Of a DNA stretch of 64,000 nt, positions 1 through 10,500 are shown piece by piece (positions within the stretch are counted from its first letter, which is position 1; each line of letters begins with the position of its first letter). The DNA is from Adiantum capillus-veneris (Eukaryota; Streptophyta; Polypodiopsida; Polypodiales; Pteridaceae): positions 150,406,107 through 150,470,106 of the forward strand of contig CM043963.1 in NCBI GenBank assembly GCA_014529385.2, read 5' to 3'. The translations under genes were made by a program, and so were the position numbers. The notes beneath the pieces are model-generated. The model did no database searches. It had not been told where the DNA came from and saw only the letters and a list, made by a program, of their open reading frames with translations.

Positions 1-307
1 GTGTATCCAATTTGACTTACCTTATAGCTTGGCACCGCTTCAACATTCCCTTGCATGGTCACAATTTTGATGCTCATAACCTCCGGTAGAGGTATTTTTC
101 TCCCTTTCAATGAACCAACATGATGTTCTCACGGTGTCTCATATTCTCAAGGTGTCTTTCTCCTTTGGGGAGAACATTTTTGTGTAATGAGAAAAAATCC
201 TTCTTCCCCTTTGTGGAGACTCTTGGCACTCTTGAGAGAAGAGGCTCTTGCGGCTTGCGAGACCAAACCCTTCTACCAAATTGTGCCTCTTGACTAGGCG
301 AGCTCTG
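1..307. other. Unassigned AT-rich flank
   Basis: No coding or structural signal recognised. It is the sequence into which the short LTR element starting at 308 appears to have inserted. Confidence 0.4.
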
Positions 308-488
308 TGTTAAAGTTTGGGCATCTTAGGTGAACACTCCCAATGTGATCCCAATATTTAGTTTGGCTCTAGGTATTTATTTTACTTATTTGTCAAACTA
401 TGGGTAGGTCAATTTGCTAAGGTGATTATGTAAGTACACCTTGTCCTCATTGCATAATCATCAATTCATTGCCAAGGTTGGTTGGTTC

Positions 489-533
<45 letters not shown>

Positions 534-574
534 TCTCTCGATTGCCCTACGCTTTCGCATCGTAGACTTTGACA
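308..574 (+). repeat. 5' LTR of the 308-2216 element
   Basis: Direct repeat of 1957-2216, with many substitutions but nearly collinear. It begins TGTTAAAG, ends TTGACA and contains (TC)n at 491-529. Confidence 0.75.
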
Positions 575-1956
575 TGTTATCAGAGCTTTGTGCTCGGTGA
601 TCGCAAGGGGGGAAACCACTGATGATAGCTCTTGGAGTCTGAGTTGCCTTCCAAAACGCTAGCGTTTTTCTTGACCACATCGATGGTAGAGTTGGAGCTG
701 TGTCGGAGAGCATTTCAAAACGCTGTAAAAAGCAGACGTCAATGCAACAATGCCTAGGGGAAGAGTCAATATCTTCAAGAGCGCTTTGAAACGCTGCAAT
801 TGTAGAAGGGCTTCAAGCTGTAGCATCTTGAGACGTTGCCCACCAAGGAGGTCAATCCACTATTTTTTCTGTTGACAAGGTTTTAAAACACAGCTTACAA
901 GGAGACTTTTGGGAGCTATTGTGTCATGCTCTTTTACAACACCTATTGAAACATAGCTATGGGTAGTCTTGAATTCTTAGTGTTTTGAAAATCTTCGAGA
1001 CGAGAGGTCCTAAGAACGATGTTTTGGGCAGCTAAGGAAATGGCAGTAAGTGTTCTCGTGAAGCTTCTATAGCAAAGTGGCCTCCATTGATGGTAGCCTT
1101 GAATGACCAACGCCAACTAAAGGTTATGAAAAGCGGATCTACCAACACCCAGCTAGTAGCCTATGCAAAACCAAGGTTCTGAAGGAAACCGCCAAATTTT
1201 TTGGCTCGATATTGTGAAGCCAAAAGCAAAAACATGAGTTCGCTACAGGACAGAGGCAAAGGCAAGCTTCACAAGGACGACAATACCGGTACTCAGTTAG
1301 TTGCCTCAGTACCCATGAGGTTTGACAACTGTTGTTATAAATGTGACAAGATGCTTTGCTTGGCTTGAAAATGCAAAGACAAAGGCAAAATCAGGAACTC
1401 ACATAAAGACAAAGGCAAAGGCAACCTAGACAGAGATAACGGTGATAAATAATTGACAAAGAAGATTGGCATGGCACACGTGGTGGCGGCCATGACGCCC
1501 CGCCACTAGCTTCAACTAGGGAGAGAGCTCCCTACAAAAAATTTGGACCCATGTGTTGGAGTTAAAGTTATCAATGTTTGAACCCGTGGGTCGCAGTTCA
1601 AGGCACATGCATCTAGCAAGGTATCAATCACACGTATCTCAAACACTATGGAAGAGTGCACCAATCCATTGTTGTTGGTCAGATAATGGACGGGATGTGT
1701 TTCAAAGTTCATTGTCTGGAAAAGTTTGGATGTGATGTGCTCAGAGAACACGAATGGGGATTCTTGGACGTAGTGTGGTCTACAATTTAATTTTCTATGA
1801 AGCATTTGGTGCTCAAGATGGCATTCTTCTAAGGAAAAAGGTTGGAGGTTGCATAATCGAGGTGTATCCAATAGTCAGCCCCTTCTGGGGTGTCCATGGT
1901 AGCTTCTTCATCAACTTGGTCTCATGATTTATGACCACTATGAGCTGTAGAGAGGG

Positions 1957-2138
1957 TGTTAAAGTTTAGGCATCTCAAGTGAACTGCCCAATGTGATCCC
2001 AATATTTATTTTGGCTTTAGGTATTTATTTGACTTATTTGTCAAAGTCTGAGTAGGGCAATTTGCTAAGGTGACTAAATAAGTACACCTTGCCCCCATTG
2101 TATAATCATCAATTCATTGCCAATATTGGTTGCTTCAG

Positions 2139-2176
<38 letters not shown>

Positions 2177-2216
2177 CTTCTTGTTGCTCTACAAGTCCGC
2201 ATCCTCAACTTTGACA
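1957..2216 (+). repeat. 3' LTR of the 308-2216 element
   Basis: Counterpart of 308-574. It is preceded by the polypurine tract at about 1947-1956 and contains (TC)n at 2141-2173. Confidence 0.75.
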
Positions 2217-2817
2217 TCTCTCCTATTCCCGAGAATCAAGAGAATTTCTTTGGATACACATTCACTTTCATGGTGTATCTTGAGTAAATGTACTTTTCTT
2301 CAAAAAGAAGAACTATATGCTCTATGTCACAGGATTTGAATCATATAGCAATTGACATCAGGAAACAAAAGTTGAGAGATTAATGCCATGTTGAAGGTAC
2401 CTCCCTCGCAAAAAAAAAGTAATATCATTTATTCCAAAAACACATGAATTTTTTTCATGTGCAACGCTTCTAGGATGTCTATCAATTTGCAAAGAATTTA
2501 GAACTTTCCAATCCCACAAATCAGTCATCATTTTTTAAGATATATTGAAAACCCACTCATAGGGGCTTGAAGTTGCCAAAAGAAGAATAGAAAGTGAGAT
2601 GGAAGAAAATTACATAAGCATGCCAGTATGGCTTTTTGGTGCTCTTAGCTTTGTTCCTCTTCTTCCGCCCGCCTCATGGCATTCTGAGATTGTATTGACC
2701 CTAAAAAAGCATGCTTGAACCCCTAGAAAATTTCTTGGTGGCTTTTGAATGTTTTACGAAGCTTGTGGCATTCCAAAGCTTGCGACATTGCAATTTTTGC
2801 TAACTTCATATCTCAAG
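2217..2817. other. Unassigned spacer
   Basis: AT-rich sequence with no reading frame or repeat that I recognise. Its last bases form the left flank of the MITE and match the empty-site copy near 43.85 kb only weakly. Confidence 0.3.
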
Positions 2818-3217
2818 TAGGGTAAAGGGGCCAATAAAAGGCCGGGTCCCTTTATAGGGACCTGTGGCCCCCCAATGTTAAGTAGAGTTTCGACCCTTCA
2901 TGAGAGCCCCGTGCTGAAGTGGTCACATCAGTTTGAAAAGTGATGAGGGCCATTGGATGTGAGTTCGATCCTTGCTGGCCGCTATGTCTCATTATACCCC
3001 CACTATTGGCCGCCTTTTCAAGGCCATTTTTGTTACACAGAAAATAATACAGGCCGTCTCGCGTCGCCTGTGCATTTTCGATCGCGACAAATTTTTTGTC
3101 ATAGCTGCGCCTTGCACTGGCCTTTTGATAGCGCCCCTCCAACAAAAGATCTGTGCAACAGCGAGCTTGCAATTTGCTCCAAAGCTTAGGTGGCCTTAAC
3201 ATGGCCCCTTTACCCTA
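2818..3217. mobile_element. TA-flanked MITE containing a tRNA-Ser-like segment
   Basis: Terminal inverted repeats GGGTAAAGGGGCC (2820-2832) and its complement (3203-3215) are each bordered by TA, the target duplication expected of Tc1/mariner-type MITEs. The inverted match extends imperfectly about 12 bases further in. The right flank (TAGGTCTCCCAATCTC and about 100 bases beyond) also occurs reverse-complemented at 43.76-43.86 kb without the MITE, which looks like an empty site. Inside, about 2906-2985 resembles a class II tRNA: an AGTGGTCA D-arm, a TTTGAAAA anticodon loop (TGA, Ser) between CATCA and TGATG, and a GAGTTCGATCC T-arm. No transposase is encoded. Confidence 0.65.
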
Positions 3218-3340
3218 GGTCTCCCAATCTCAAAAAAGTAAAAGTCCTTTCAATGCATAAGTGAAGGGTGAGTTTAGGAAATGAAAAGACATATGAAAGT
3301 AGTAGTCAAAAGACTTTTCACGTCTTTATAGAGAGGTGGT
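3218..3340. repeat. Dispersed repeat, second copy near 43.76-43.86 kb
   Basis: The stretch from GGTCTCCCAATCTC through the segment with GAGTTTAGGAAATGAAAAG is found in reverse complement at about 43,760-43,860. The function and full extent of the repeat are unknown. Confidence 0.55.
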
Positions 3341-3564
3341 CTTTATAGAGAGGTGGTCGAGTGCACATTGATACATTTGTGTTTTGCTATTGCTTTATTT
3401 TCTTTCAACGTTTTCTTCTCTTTAGAGTGTTCTTGCACTATGTAGGCAGTGATTTTTTTTTTTGAAGCCATTAGGAATATATACGAGTATGTGTGTTCAA
3501 ATTTTGATCTTTAAAAAGCGTGTCAAAATCCCTAGAAAATATTCTAGTGACAGACTCTCATCAC

Positions 3565-3947
3565 TATATCACACGGACATGTTCAAATGGGATCAATGGT
3601 GGAAGAGGAAAGCACGGGGTGCGCCAATCGTGGACCGTCAGATTCAGCAATCGTCCTGAATTTACTAGTCTGCCTAAATTTACAAATTTGTCCGGAATTT
3701 ACTAATCGGCCCAAATTTACAATATGACATACTCGAATCCCCTATATTTCAACGACTGCATGCGGACGTAGTGGTTAGTGTACATGGCTCGCAATGGGGA
3801 GGTCACAGGTTCAAGACATGGGGTGCAGACTGCCACGAATTTACTTTTCTCCTTGAATTTACCAAATGTTCCGAATTTACAAATGTGCATCTCACGGTGC
3901 GAATCACCTCAATCGTAGATCCCATTTGAAGCCGCCCGTGCGAGATA
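3565..3947. mobile_element. Inverted-repeat element with tRNA-like head
   Basis: Arms of about 40 bases (3565-3605 and 3907-3947) are imperfect reverse complements sharing TTCAAATGGGATC. The 300 bases between them repeat GAATTTAC-type units many times. They also hold a tRNA-like segment at 3762-3829, with a box A-like TAGTGGTTAG and a box B-like GGTTCAAGAC at tRNA-like spacing. No coding capacity is seen. It could be a foldback/MITE element that captured a tRNA-derived SINE head, or a SINE flanked by chance inversions. Confidence 0.45.
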
Positions 3948-4035
3948 GTATGGAGGGTGGCAGATGGCATTTGTCATGAGGCTCCCTGAGTGGAAAAACG
4001 GCCCACTGTTTAGACGCATATTAACTGGAACTACA

Positions 4036-4140
4036 TTTGTGTGTCAAAGGTTATATTTTGATGCCTAAAAAATCATTTAAGCGTGACCACGCTTTAATAT
4101 TTGACAAAACTAAACATAACCTTAGGTGTCAAACGATACG
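4036..4140. repeat. Imperfect palindrome
   Basis: The centre AAGCGTG-AC-CACGCTT (4079-4094) is a perfect 7-bp hairpin. Flanking sequence continues as a weaker inverted match (AAGGTTAT on the left against ATAACCTT on the right). It may be an old foldback MITE. Confidence 0.35.
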
Positions 4141-4280
4141 CCAACAATGTGTCTACTTTTGGATTCTTCTCATTGCAAGACTCGTCCCTTGCATTTGGCA
4201 AGGTGTGCCTCTCTATCCAAAAAATTAACGTCTGAATCCCATTGTAATATTAAAGTGTGAAAAAAAAATCAATTAAGAAA

Positions 4281-4590
4281 TCTACTAACATAATACGACG
4301 GAATGGAGAGCCTTTTACACGTGTCGCAATCTGCAACTTGAAGGCTAAAATCCAAAACGAAAAAAAATCCCTTTACACGCGATAAAGAGGGAGAGAGGGA
4401 GAGAGAGAGAGAGGCCGCCTTCGGCCGTACTAGTCTACTAACATAATACGACGGAAGGGAGATCCCTTTACACGTATCGCAATCTGCAACCTGAAAGCTA
4501 AAATCCAAAACGAAAAAAAAACCCTTTGCATGCGATAAAGAGGGAGAGAGGGGGAGAGAGAGAGAGAGGCCGCCTTCGGCCTTACTAGTG
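4281..4590. repeat. Tandem duplication, two 153-bp units
   Basis: Unit 1 (4281-4433) and unit 2 (4434-4590) both begin TCTACTAACATAATACGACG. They share an internal GAGAGA-rich run followed by GGCCGCCTTCGGCC, itself a near-palindrome. The units differ by a few substitutions and short indels. Confidence 0.85.
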
Positions 4591-6190
4591 TTTTATATGA
4601 ATCTCCAAAAGAAGTATTAACGGACACGACAAAATCCTTAGTTTAAGTTTGCTGCAATAAGCTACGGAAGCTCCGTCCCAAAGCGACTGGGCTCTCTCTC
4701 TCACTCTCTCAGCTTCCATATGCTGCTGCATTTTCTCGAAGAAGAAGGTGCACTCAGCCAAATGAGAGGAGAGGTGCATAAGTAGAGTAGAACCTGCTAT
4801 TTAGCGATCCTCAGAGAGAATGTGAGCTTGCAGCTGAGAGGTGAGTGTGCACGCACGCTTGCATGCATGCACACACCTTTGCTGCTCTTTTTTATTATTG
4901 GTGGCAGCGATCTATGCCCGTGTGAGCATGTGCAGGTGTGTGTGTGTGTGTGTGTATGTTCCCAAAACATAGCCTTCATCTCTTAAGGTGTGTTTTACTA
5001 TGAAGCCCTGATGCAGTACAGAAGATATTTAGATTGATATGGTTTTCCCCACCGTCAAGGTTGGTGGTCGAGGGGCAGCTGATCGTTGCCATCCACTTAC
5101 TGGCGATTCTACACCAGAATATCAACTGCAGTTGTTGAATGCACGACAATTCTGCAGCCGGGATGCCAAGACATGCAGCCAATGACCTCTCGTCAGCACA
5201 CGGAATCATGTAAGCTTCTGACATAACAGCTGTCGTAATAATCGTGCCAGCCTTCGCTTTCATGACAGATCAGCTGGCAGGAGCAGGAGCAGGCGAGTAC
5301 AGTTTTCGGTGACAGATCAGCTGGCACATGTTGCCCCCCCTCCCACCAAGCGTTCTGACGGAGGTGTTGGTACAATCCGCTTTTGCTTTGAGGTGCACGC
5401 AGCCGCTTCACAACAAGCGGAGGCAGTGTGCAAGGTTGATGGAATAGTCTAGAGCTGATTGGTTTGTGGAGCGTGTGCACAGGCTGGAACAGCCTTCTCC
5501 GTGCTTCACACTGCAAGAGGAGGTGGACGTGTTGGATTACCGAGGGGGGAACGCCCCGAGACATAAGCCTCCTCCAAGAGTTCTCTGACATAGAAGCACA
5601 GTCAGAAGCTCACCACTCAACCATAGGAGTCCCCTTTATGCAGACCTGGTCATCCATACTTGACTGCGACATTGGCCGATTGTGCCCAAGTCTATGGTAT
5701 GCCACGCTGAACATCCCTATGGCCATCTAGGCCTCCTCACATCCTATTTGGACTTCACCCCTGAACTTTGCATCCACGGTGTGCTTCATGCACTTGTCCG
5801 TGCATGCTACAAGCAGGTACGATGCTGACAATGGTAGCTAAGAATATTAACATGTAGCATTCAGACTCAGACACAGGTCAGGATAGAGGATACATGATAG
5901 TTATACTGGACCCATACACAACAAATTCAAGCTCACATTTCACATAAACAATATAAACCATGAAAAAATTAGTTAGGTGCCTTCACACCCTTGAAATCTT
6001 TTATGGCCTCTTTTGCAATAAATCTTACAACATAATTGTACATTCTCAAGGTTTACTTATACCTAATTTTTCTTTTAGTTGAGCTCATGGTGATTTTCCA
6101 CCCTTTATCTATCTTGGACTGCAGAACACCACTATACAAATGCCACCACTGGGAAGCATCCCTAGCCAAAAGCTAATGGTTGTTTGCTGT
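4591..6190. other. 3' flank of the nicotinamidase gene, no gene recognised
   Basis: Includes a (GT)n run near 4935 and a repeat at 5474-5652 that recurs at 7148-7306. The minus-strand frames at 4976-5591 match no family I know. Part of this stretch directly below 6191 should be the 3' UTR of the nicotinamidase gene. Confidence 0.35.
5474..5652. repeat. Repeat copy 1 (partner at 7148-7306)
   Basis: GTGCACAGGCTGGAACAGCC and the following 45 bases recur at 7148. A CAGAAGCTCACCAC block recurs further on, but about 75 bases present here are missing from the second copy. Confidence 0.7.
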
Positions 6191-6286
6191 TCAAAGGTGA
6201 GAATTGGCTTCAGGAAAAGTTATGCTATCAGCAACAACAGCTCCTCTTGACTTTGCCATATATAAACCAAGATAGTGGGCTGCATC
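6191..6286 (-). CDS. NIC: Nicotinamidase last exon and stop
   Basis: Acceptor TTTTTTCCAG then GATGCAGCC, encoding DAAHYLGLYMAKSRGA, 15 further residues and a TGA at 6193-6191. This matches the C-terminal helix region of the family and ends at the usual length. Confidence 0.87.
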   Translation of the reverse strand, partial: DAAHYLGLYMAKSRGAVVADSITFPEANSHL

Positions 6287-7525
6287 CTGGAAAAAATAAG
6301 GAAAAAACATTTGAGATGTGCATAATCAAGTAGTTGAGAAAACCATGAGCAATTGTGCTTATGCCTGTTCAAGATATGGGCACGTGCAGTGTGCTGTGCA
6401 CATGTGCTAGTTTTAGATTTATGTTCGAGCCTGCTGGTTTTTGACAAATGTACATGTTTTCTCAGCTTCTGTTGGTAGTATAATACGTCCAAAGATTTTA
6501 TGTGAGGTAAGCACGTGTATGTGCATAAATGCAAAGATTGAACAAGGGATAAAGAGAAATTTGCCTGTGGATGAGCTAAAGCCCCATCAATCCCTTTCGC
6601 AACCTCCACAGGTAGATCATAAGTTGCACATGCTTTGCTGTACACAACAACCTCCTCTAGAGGAGACAAAATGCCATGATTTCTTGCTGAAAGCACAGTG
6701 ACCACAAAGTCTAGCACACAAACATCTGTGCATATGCCAACGACGACCATCTGTCAAAGATCAAAACATACAATTGGTGTAAGTGATTGTTCATGACAAC
6801 ACGTTAAACATTTCATACTATTAGATAACCATGACAAAATTTTCATGATATGAACATGTAGCCGTACTTTGAACAAACAAGTAGTGTCATGTGTGCTTGT
6901 ACTACTATGTGGACACGCGCTTTGCCGGTAAAAAAGAACCCACAAGTTGTCGTCCGCTCTGCTACTGAACCCCACCCATCCCCGTTGTTTATAACACCAT
7001 TGTGCATGCCTGCACAGCACGTGCTGGCTGTAAAAACGGTTCAAGGCACCACCATCAAGGAGCCCCAGTAAAGCTTATCCTTGAGACGCAAGCAACACTG
7101 CATCCCATCAAATGGCCACAGGGCTCTTGAACTACCTCCAACTGTAAACATGTGCACAGGCTGGAACAGCCTTCTTCGTGCTTCACACAGCAAGAGGAGG
7201 TGGACGACAGAAGCTCACCACCCAACCATCAATGAGATTCTTCAGCCAGCTCCTCCAGGGCAGCGGAGCAGCATAGATGTGCCTTTCTTCACACATGGGC
7301 AAGATTGTCAGTTCTTTTCAGGCGGGATCATGCCCACATCACATGGCATTATGCACCTCCCAGTGATTCATTTTACTCTCATCGTACAGACCACCTTGAT
7401 GTTTACATAGCCTACGCATTGTTACCTCGCTTTTGTACTTCCTCTGGGTGATAGGCCATTGAGCATCTCCAGAGGTCTCTTATGTACACAGAATACAGCC
7501 CCTTTTCTAGCCAAAAAAGAAAGGG

Positions 7526-7576
<51 letters not shown>

Positions 7577-10500
7577 TAAATGAAATGAAATGTTATATTA
7601 ACGTCTTCAAAAGGCCAAAGTGACCTATGAGACCAGCAAGTTACAATGTGGTGGATCTGATACAAAGTCAGAGTAACAAAAATGACAAATGACAAAATAA
7701 ATACTATGGAATCCTAAACTGCTAGGTGTGAACTAAGCAACTAGTTGGGATAGCGAAATCACAAGAGATCCAGCATCGGTCGCTGGCGTACCTCATCAAT
7801 CTCCTCCATGAACAATAGTTTGACCAAGCGTCGTGCATGTCGGGCCAAAGTGATCCGAATCCTCTGATGCAGCCTCCGTCGATGCTGTGTGGTCCTCTGC
7901 AGTCGTGGGCGTCTGGATCTCCCAAGCTCGGTCGCTCGGTTGATCAGTGTGCCTCTGGTGTGAGGCGACGAGCTCTCCTGTGGTAGTAGCTCCTCTGGAT
8001 GTCCAGTGTCTGCTCTAAAGAAGTCTGTGATCCGTCTCCAAGACTGGCTAGCCTCTCCCTTCATCAGGCTCTCTCTGTGTCTGCGCAGCTCGAGCAAAAA
8101 CAGACCCAAGCATCTCTGATCCTCGTACCGCATGACTCTGGAGAGTGGTCCAAAGACCTCTCTGAACAAGCAGTGGAAGCGGCCTCGTATCTAGTAGTAG
8201 ACGGGGCACTAGAATGTGTAGTGCAGCTCTGTCTCAGGCTCCATGTCACATAGGAGGCATGTCCTAGCCTTTGCTGGTACTCCGCTGTATCTCCCAGTCT
8301 CGATCCCAGTTGGTGTGACGATATGCGTATCTGGCCAATAGCACATCGTATCCCATAAGACAAGTGGGTGTCCATGTATCTGGGCCTCGTCACAAAACCG
8401 TCCTTTGTAATCTGAAGAAGATGCTCTCTGTAGAAAGCCATCTTCGTGCCCAACTCCTGTGCTGGCTGTATCCATGTCCTCTTGGTGTCCAGCTGAGTCG
8501 GGTCTTGGTGGATGAGCCTGGTGATCTCCGATTGTGTAAGGTCAAAGAGGGAGCATGCAATGAGTATTGGAAGGGGGGCAATCTATCTATGCTGAAGCCA
8601 TGCGCCTGAAATCATGATGTCATCTCCCCATACCAGCATGTTGTATCTTCCTGCATGGCTAACTGTCAAGAGGACTCAAGTGCAAGGTGGACATATCTGT
8701 CTCTGGGAAGTTCCCACATGCGGTGTATGAAGGAGACACATCTGGTGAGCGCCTCAACCACTAGTGGGGGGGCAGCTAGCTTTGCTCGGATAATGGCACA
8801 CGGTACTGAAGCCTTGGCTCTAATGAGCTACGAGATCATAGAGACTAGTGGCTTCTCCATGTCCCCCCATCCATCAGTGCGACCAGTCCTCCCGTGATGA
8901 TCCAATGAAGGTCTCCAAATCTCAGCTCCATAGAGCAATGCAAAAGCCACCAAAGTGTCAAAGAGCTAGAGCTTCGTCCGAGGCTCGTGAAACTGAACCT
9001 GTGAACACATCCTCTCTAATCTACCCAATGTTGCATGGGCTCTGGTCAATCTAGTCTCTACTACTGTCCTCAACGAAAATGCTAGTCCACTAAAAACCAC
9101 TCCAAGGTAAGTGTAAGCATCTATATACTCCACTATCTCCTGGCCGTATGTGAATGCGAGCGCTGACCTCTTGATCCACTGTGGGGTGGTATTAAATACC
9201 ATGATCTTGGTTTTACCAAGGTTGACAGACAAACCACTTTCATGGGCAAACCTATGCAAAGCATTCAGGTGACATTGCATCCCCTCCGGAGAGTCGGGGA
9301 TCAACACAATATCATCAGCATATAACAATAGTGGAATCCATGTCCCTGCCAGCTGTGCACCTCTATCACCAGCTCTCTCAATGTAGTCAGAAACCTCATC
9401 CACATACATACCAAATAGAGTAGGAGAGGGCGGGCAACCCTGCTTCACCCCAATAGTGGAGTGAACCGGTGTAGATAGACCCTCTAAGGTGCGTACATGC
9501 CCCACTACTGACCTGTATAATGCCATGATCCCCCAAATGAGCTCTGTGGGTACTCCCATCTCCTGTAATTTGCGCATCAATCTAGCTCTGGGTATTGTGT
9601 CAAATGCTTTGCAGAAGTCCACAAAGCTACAATAGATCCGTCTCCCAAGTGATCTGCCCTCCTCAATGATGGCTCTGAGCGTCAAGATATGGTCAAGAGT
9701 AGAAAAACCTCTCCCGAACCCTGCCTGCCCGGTTGCGCGTATCCCCTCCCTCTCTGCCCATCTACTCAGTTGCTGCTCAAGAATGGATGCGTACAACCGT
9801 GCCAATGTGTGTCCAATCATGATAGTGCAATAATTCCGAGGCTCCATAGGGTCTCCTGACTTGAAGATAGGTACAATAGTAGATAGGCTCCAAGTATAAG
9901 GCAAGCCCTCACACATGGCACGGTTAAACATAACTGCTAGAAGCTCTGCTAGTAGATCTCTGGCATGCATGAAGTGCTCAGCCACCAAGCCATCATGATG
10001 ATATGCTCTCCCAGTCCTCATCTTGTCAATGGCCTTCCTCACCATCTCAACGGTGAAAAAAGCACATGTGTGGGGGCATGGATCGGGGGTTCGGGAAGGG
10101 GCGGTTGTCCAGGAACTGTGAACAGAGATGACTCGTACTGGCCCCACGCCTTTGTAGAGGTAATGGCGGAGGAAAGGGGGGCGGGGGGGGGGGGGGGGGG
10201 GGGGAGTGCTCATGAAAGCGCTGCCATGCCTCACGTGAGTCTTGACTCAAGAATAGCTGGTATAGACCCTGCTCTAGGCAAGCCAAAAATGCCCTCTTCT
10301 TCCGCCACACTAGGCGTCGGAAGTCAATCTGTGACTGTCTCTGAGTGATGTCCCCCAAAAGCACCTCCCTCTGAAGTCTAGCTCTAGTCTCGTGGCATTC
10401 CTCATCATACTAGCTGTTCTGGGGCATGCTCCCAGAACGGCATCTCTGCTCAGGCTGGGTATGTGGGTATGCCTCTGCTGCTACATCATGTAATGTCTGT

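Larger units (their letters stand above)
308..2216 (+). mobile_element. Non-autonomous LTR retrotransposon (TRIM/LARD-like)
   Basis: Two direct repeats (308-574 and 1957-2216) start TGTTAAAG and end TTGACA, giving the TG...CA ends of LTRs. Directly after the left repeat (575-587) is TGTTATCAGAGCT, one base from the classic initiator-Met tRNA primer-binding site. Directly before the right repeat is the purine run GTAGAGAGGG, a polypurine tract. The 1.38 kb between them has no convincing gag or pol reading frame, so the element would need enzymes from another element. Each LTR carries a (TC)n run near its end (491-529, 2141-2173). No exact 5-bp target duplication could be recognised. The superfamily cannot be assigned, although the PBS suits Ty1/copia or Ty3/gypsy. 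Confidence 0.75.

Noticed and set aside
2852-3202. 116-residue minus-strand frame inside the MITE
   Set aside because: No family resemblance, and it spans the tRNA-like core and nearly the inverted end; a chance frame.
2900-3830. Functional tRNA genes at about 2906-2985 and 3762-3829
   Set aside because: Acceptor stems do not pair properly and box B of the second is degenerate; both lie inside mobile elements.
4281-4590. CRISPR-like array
   Set aside because: Only two long units with no spacers, in plant nuclear DNA.
4976-5591. Minus-strand reading frames as possible genes
   Set aside because: No recognisable domain, overlapping frames, and a partly repeated sequence; more likely 3' flank or repeat.
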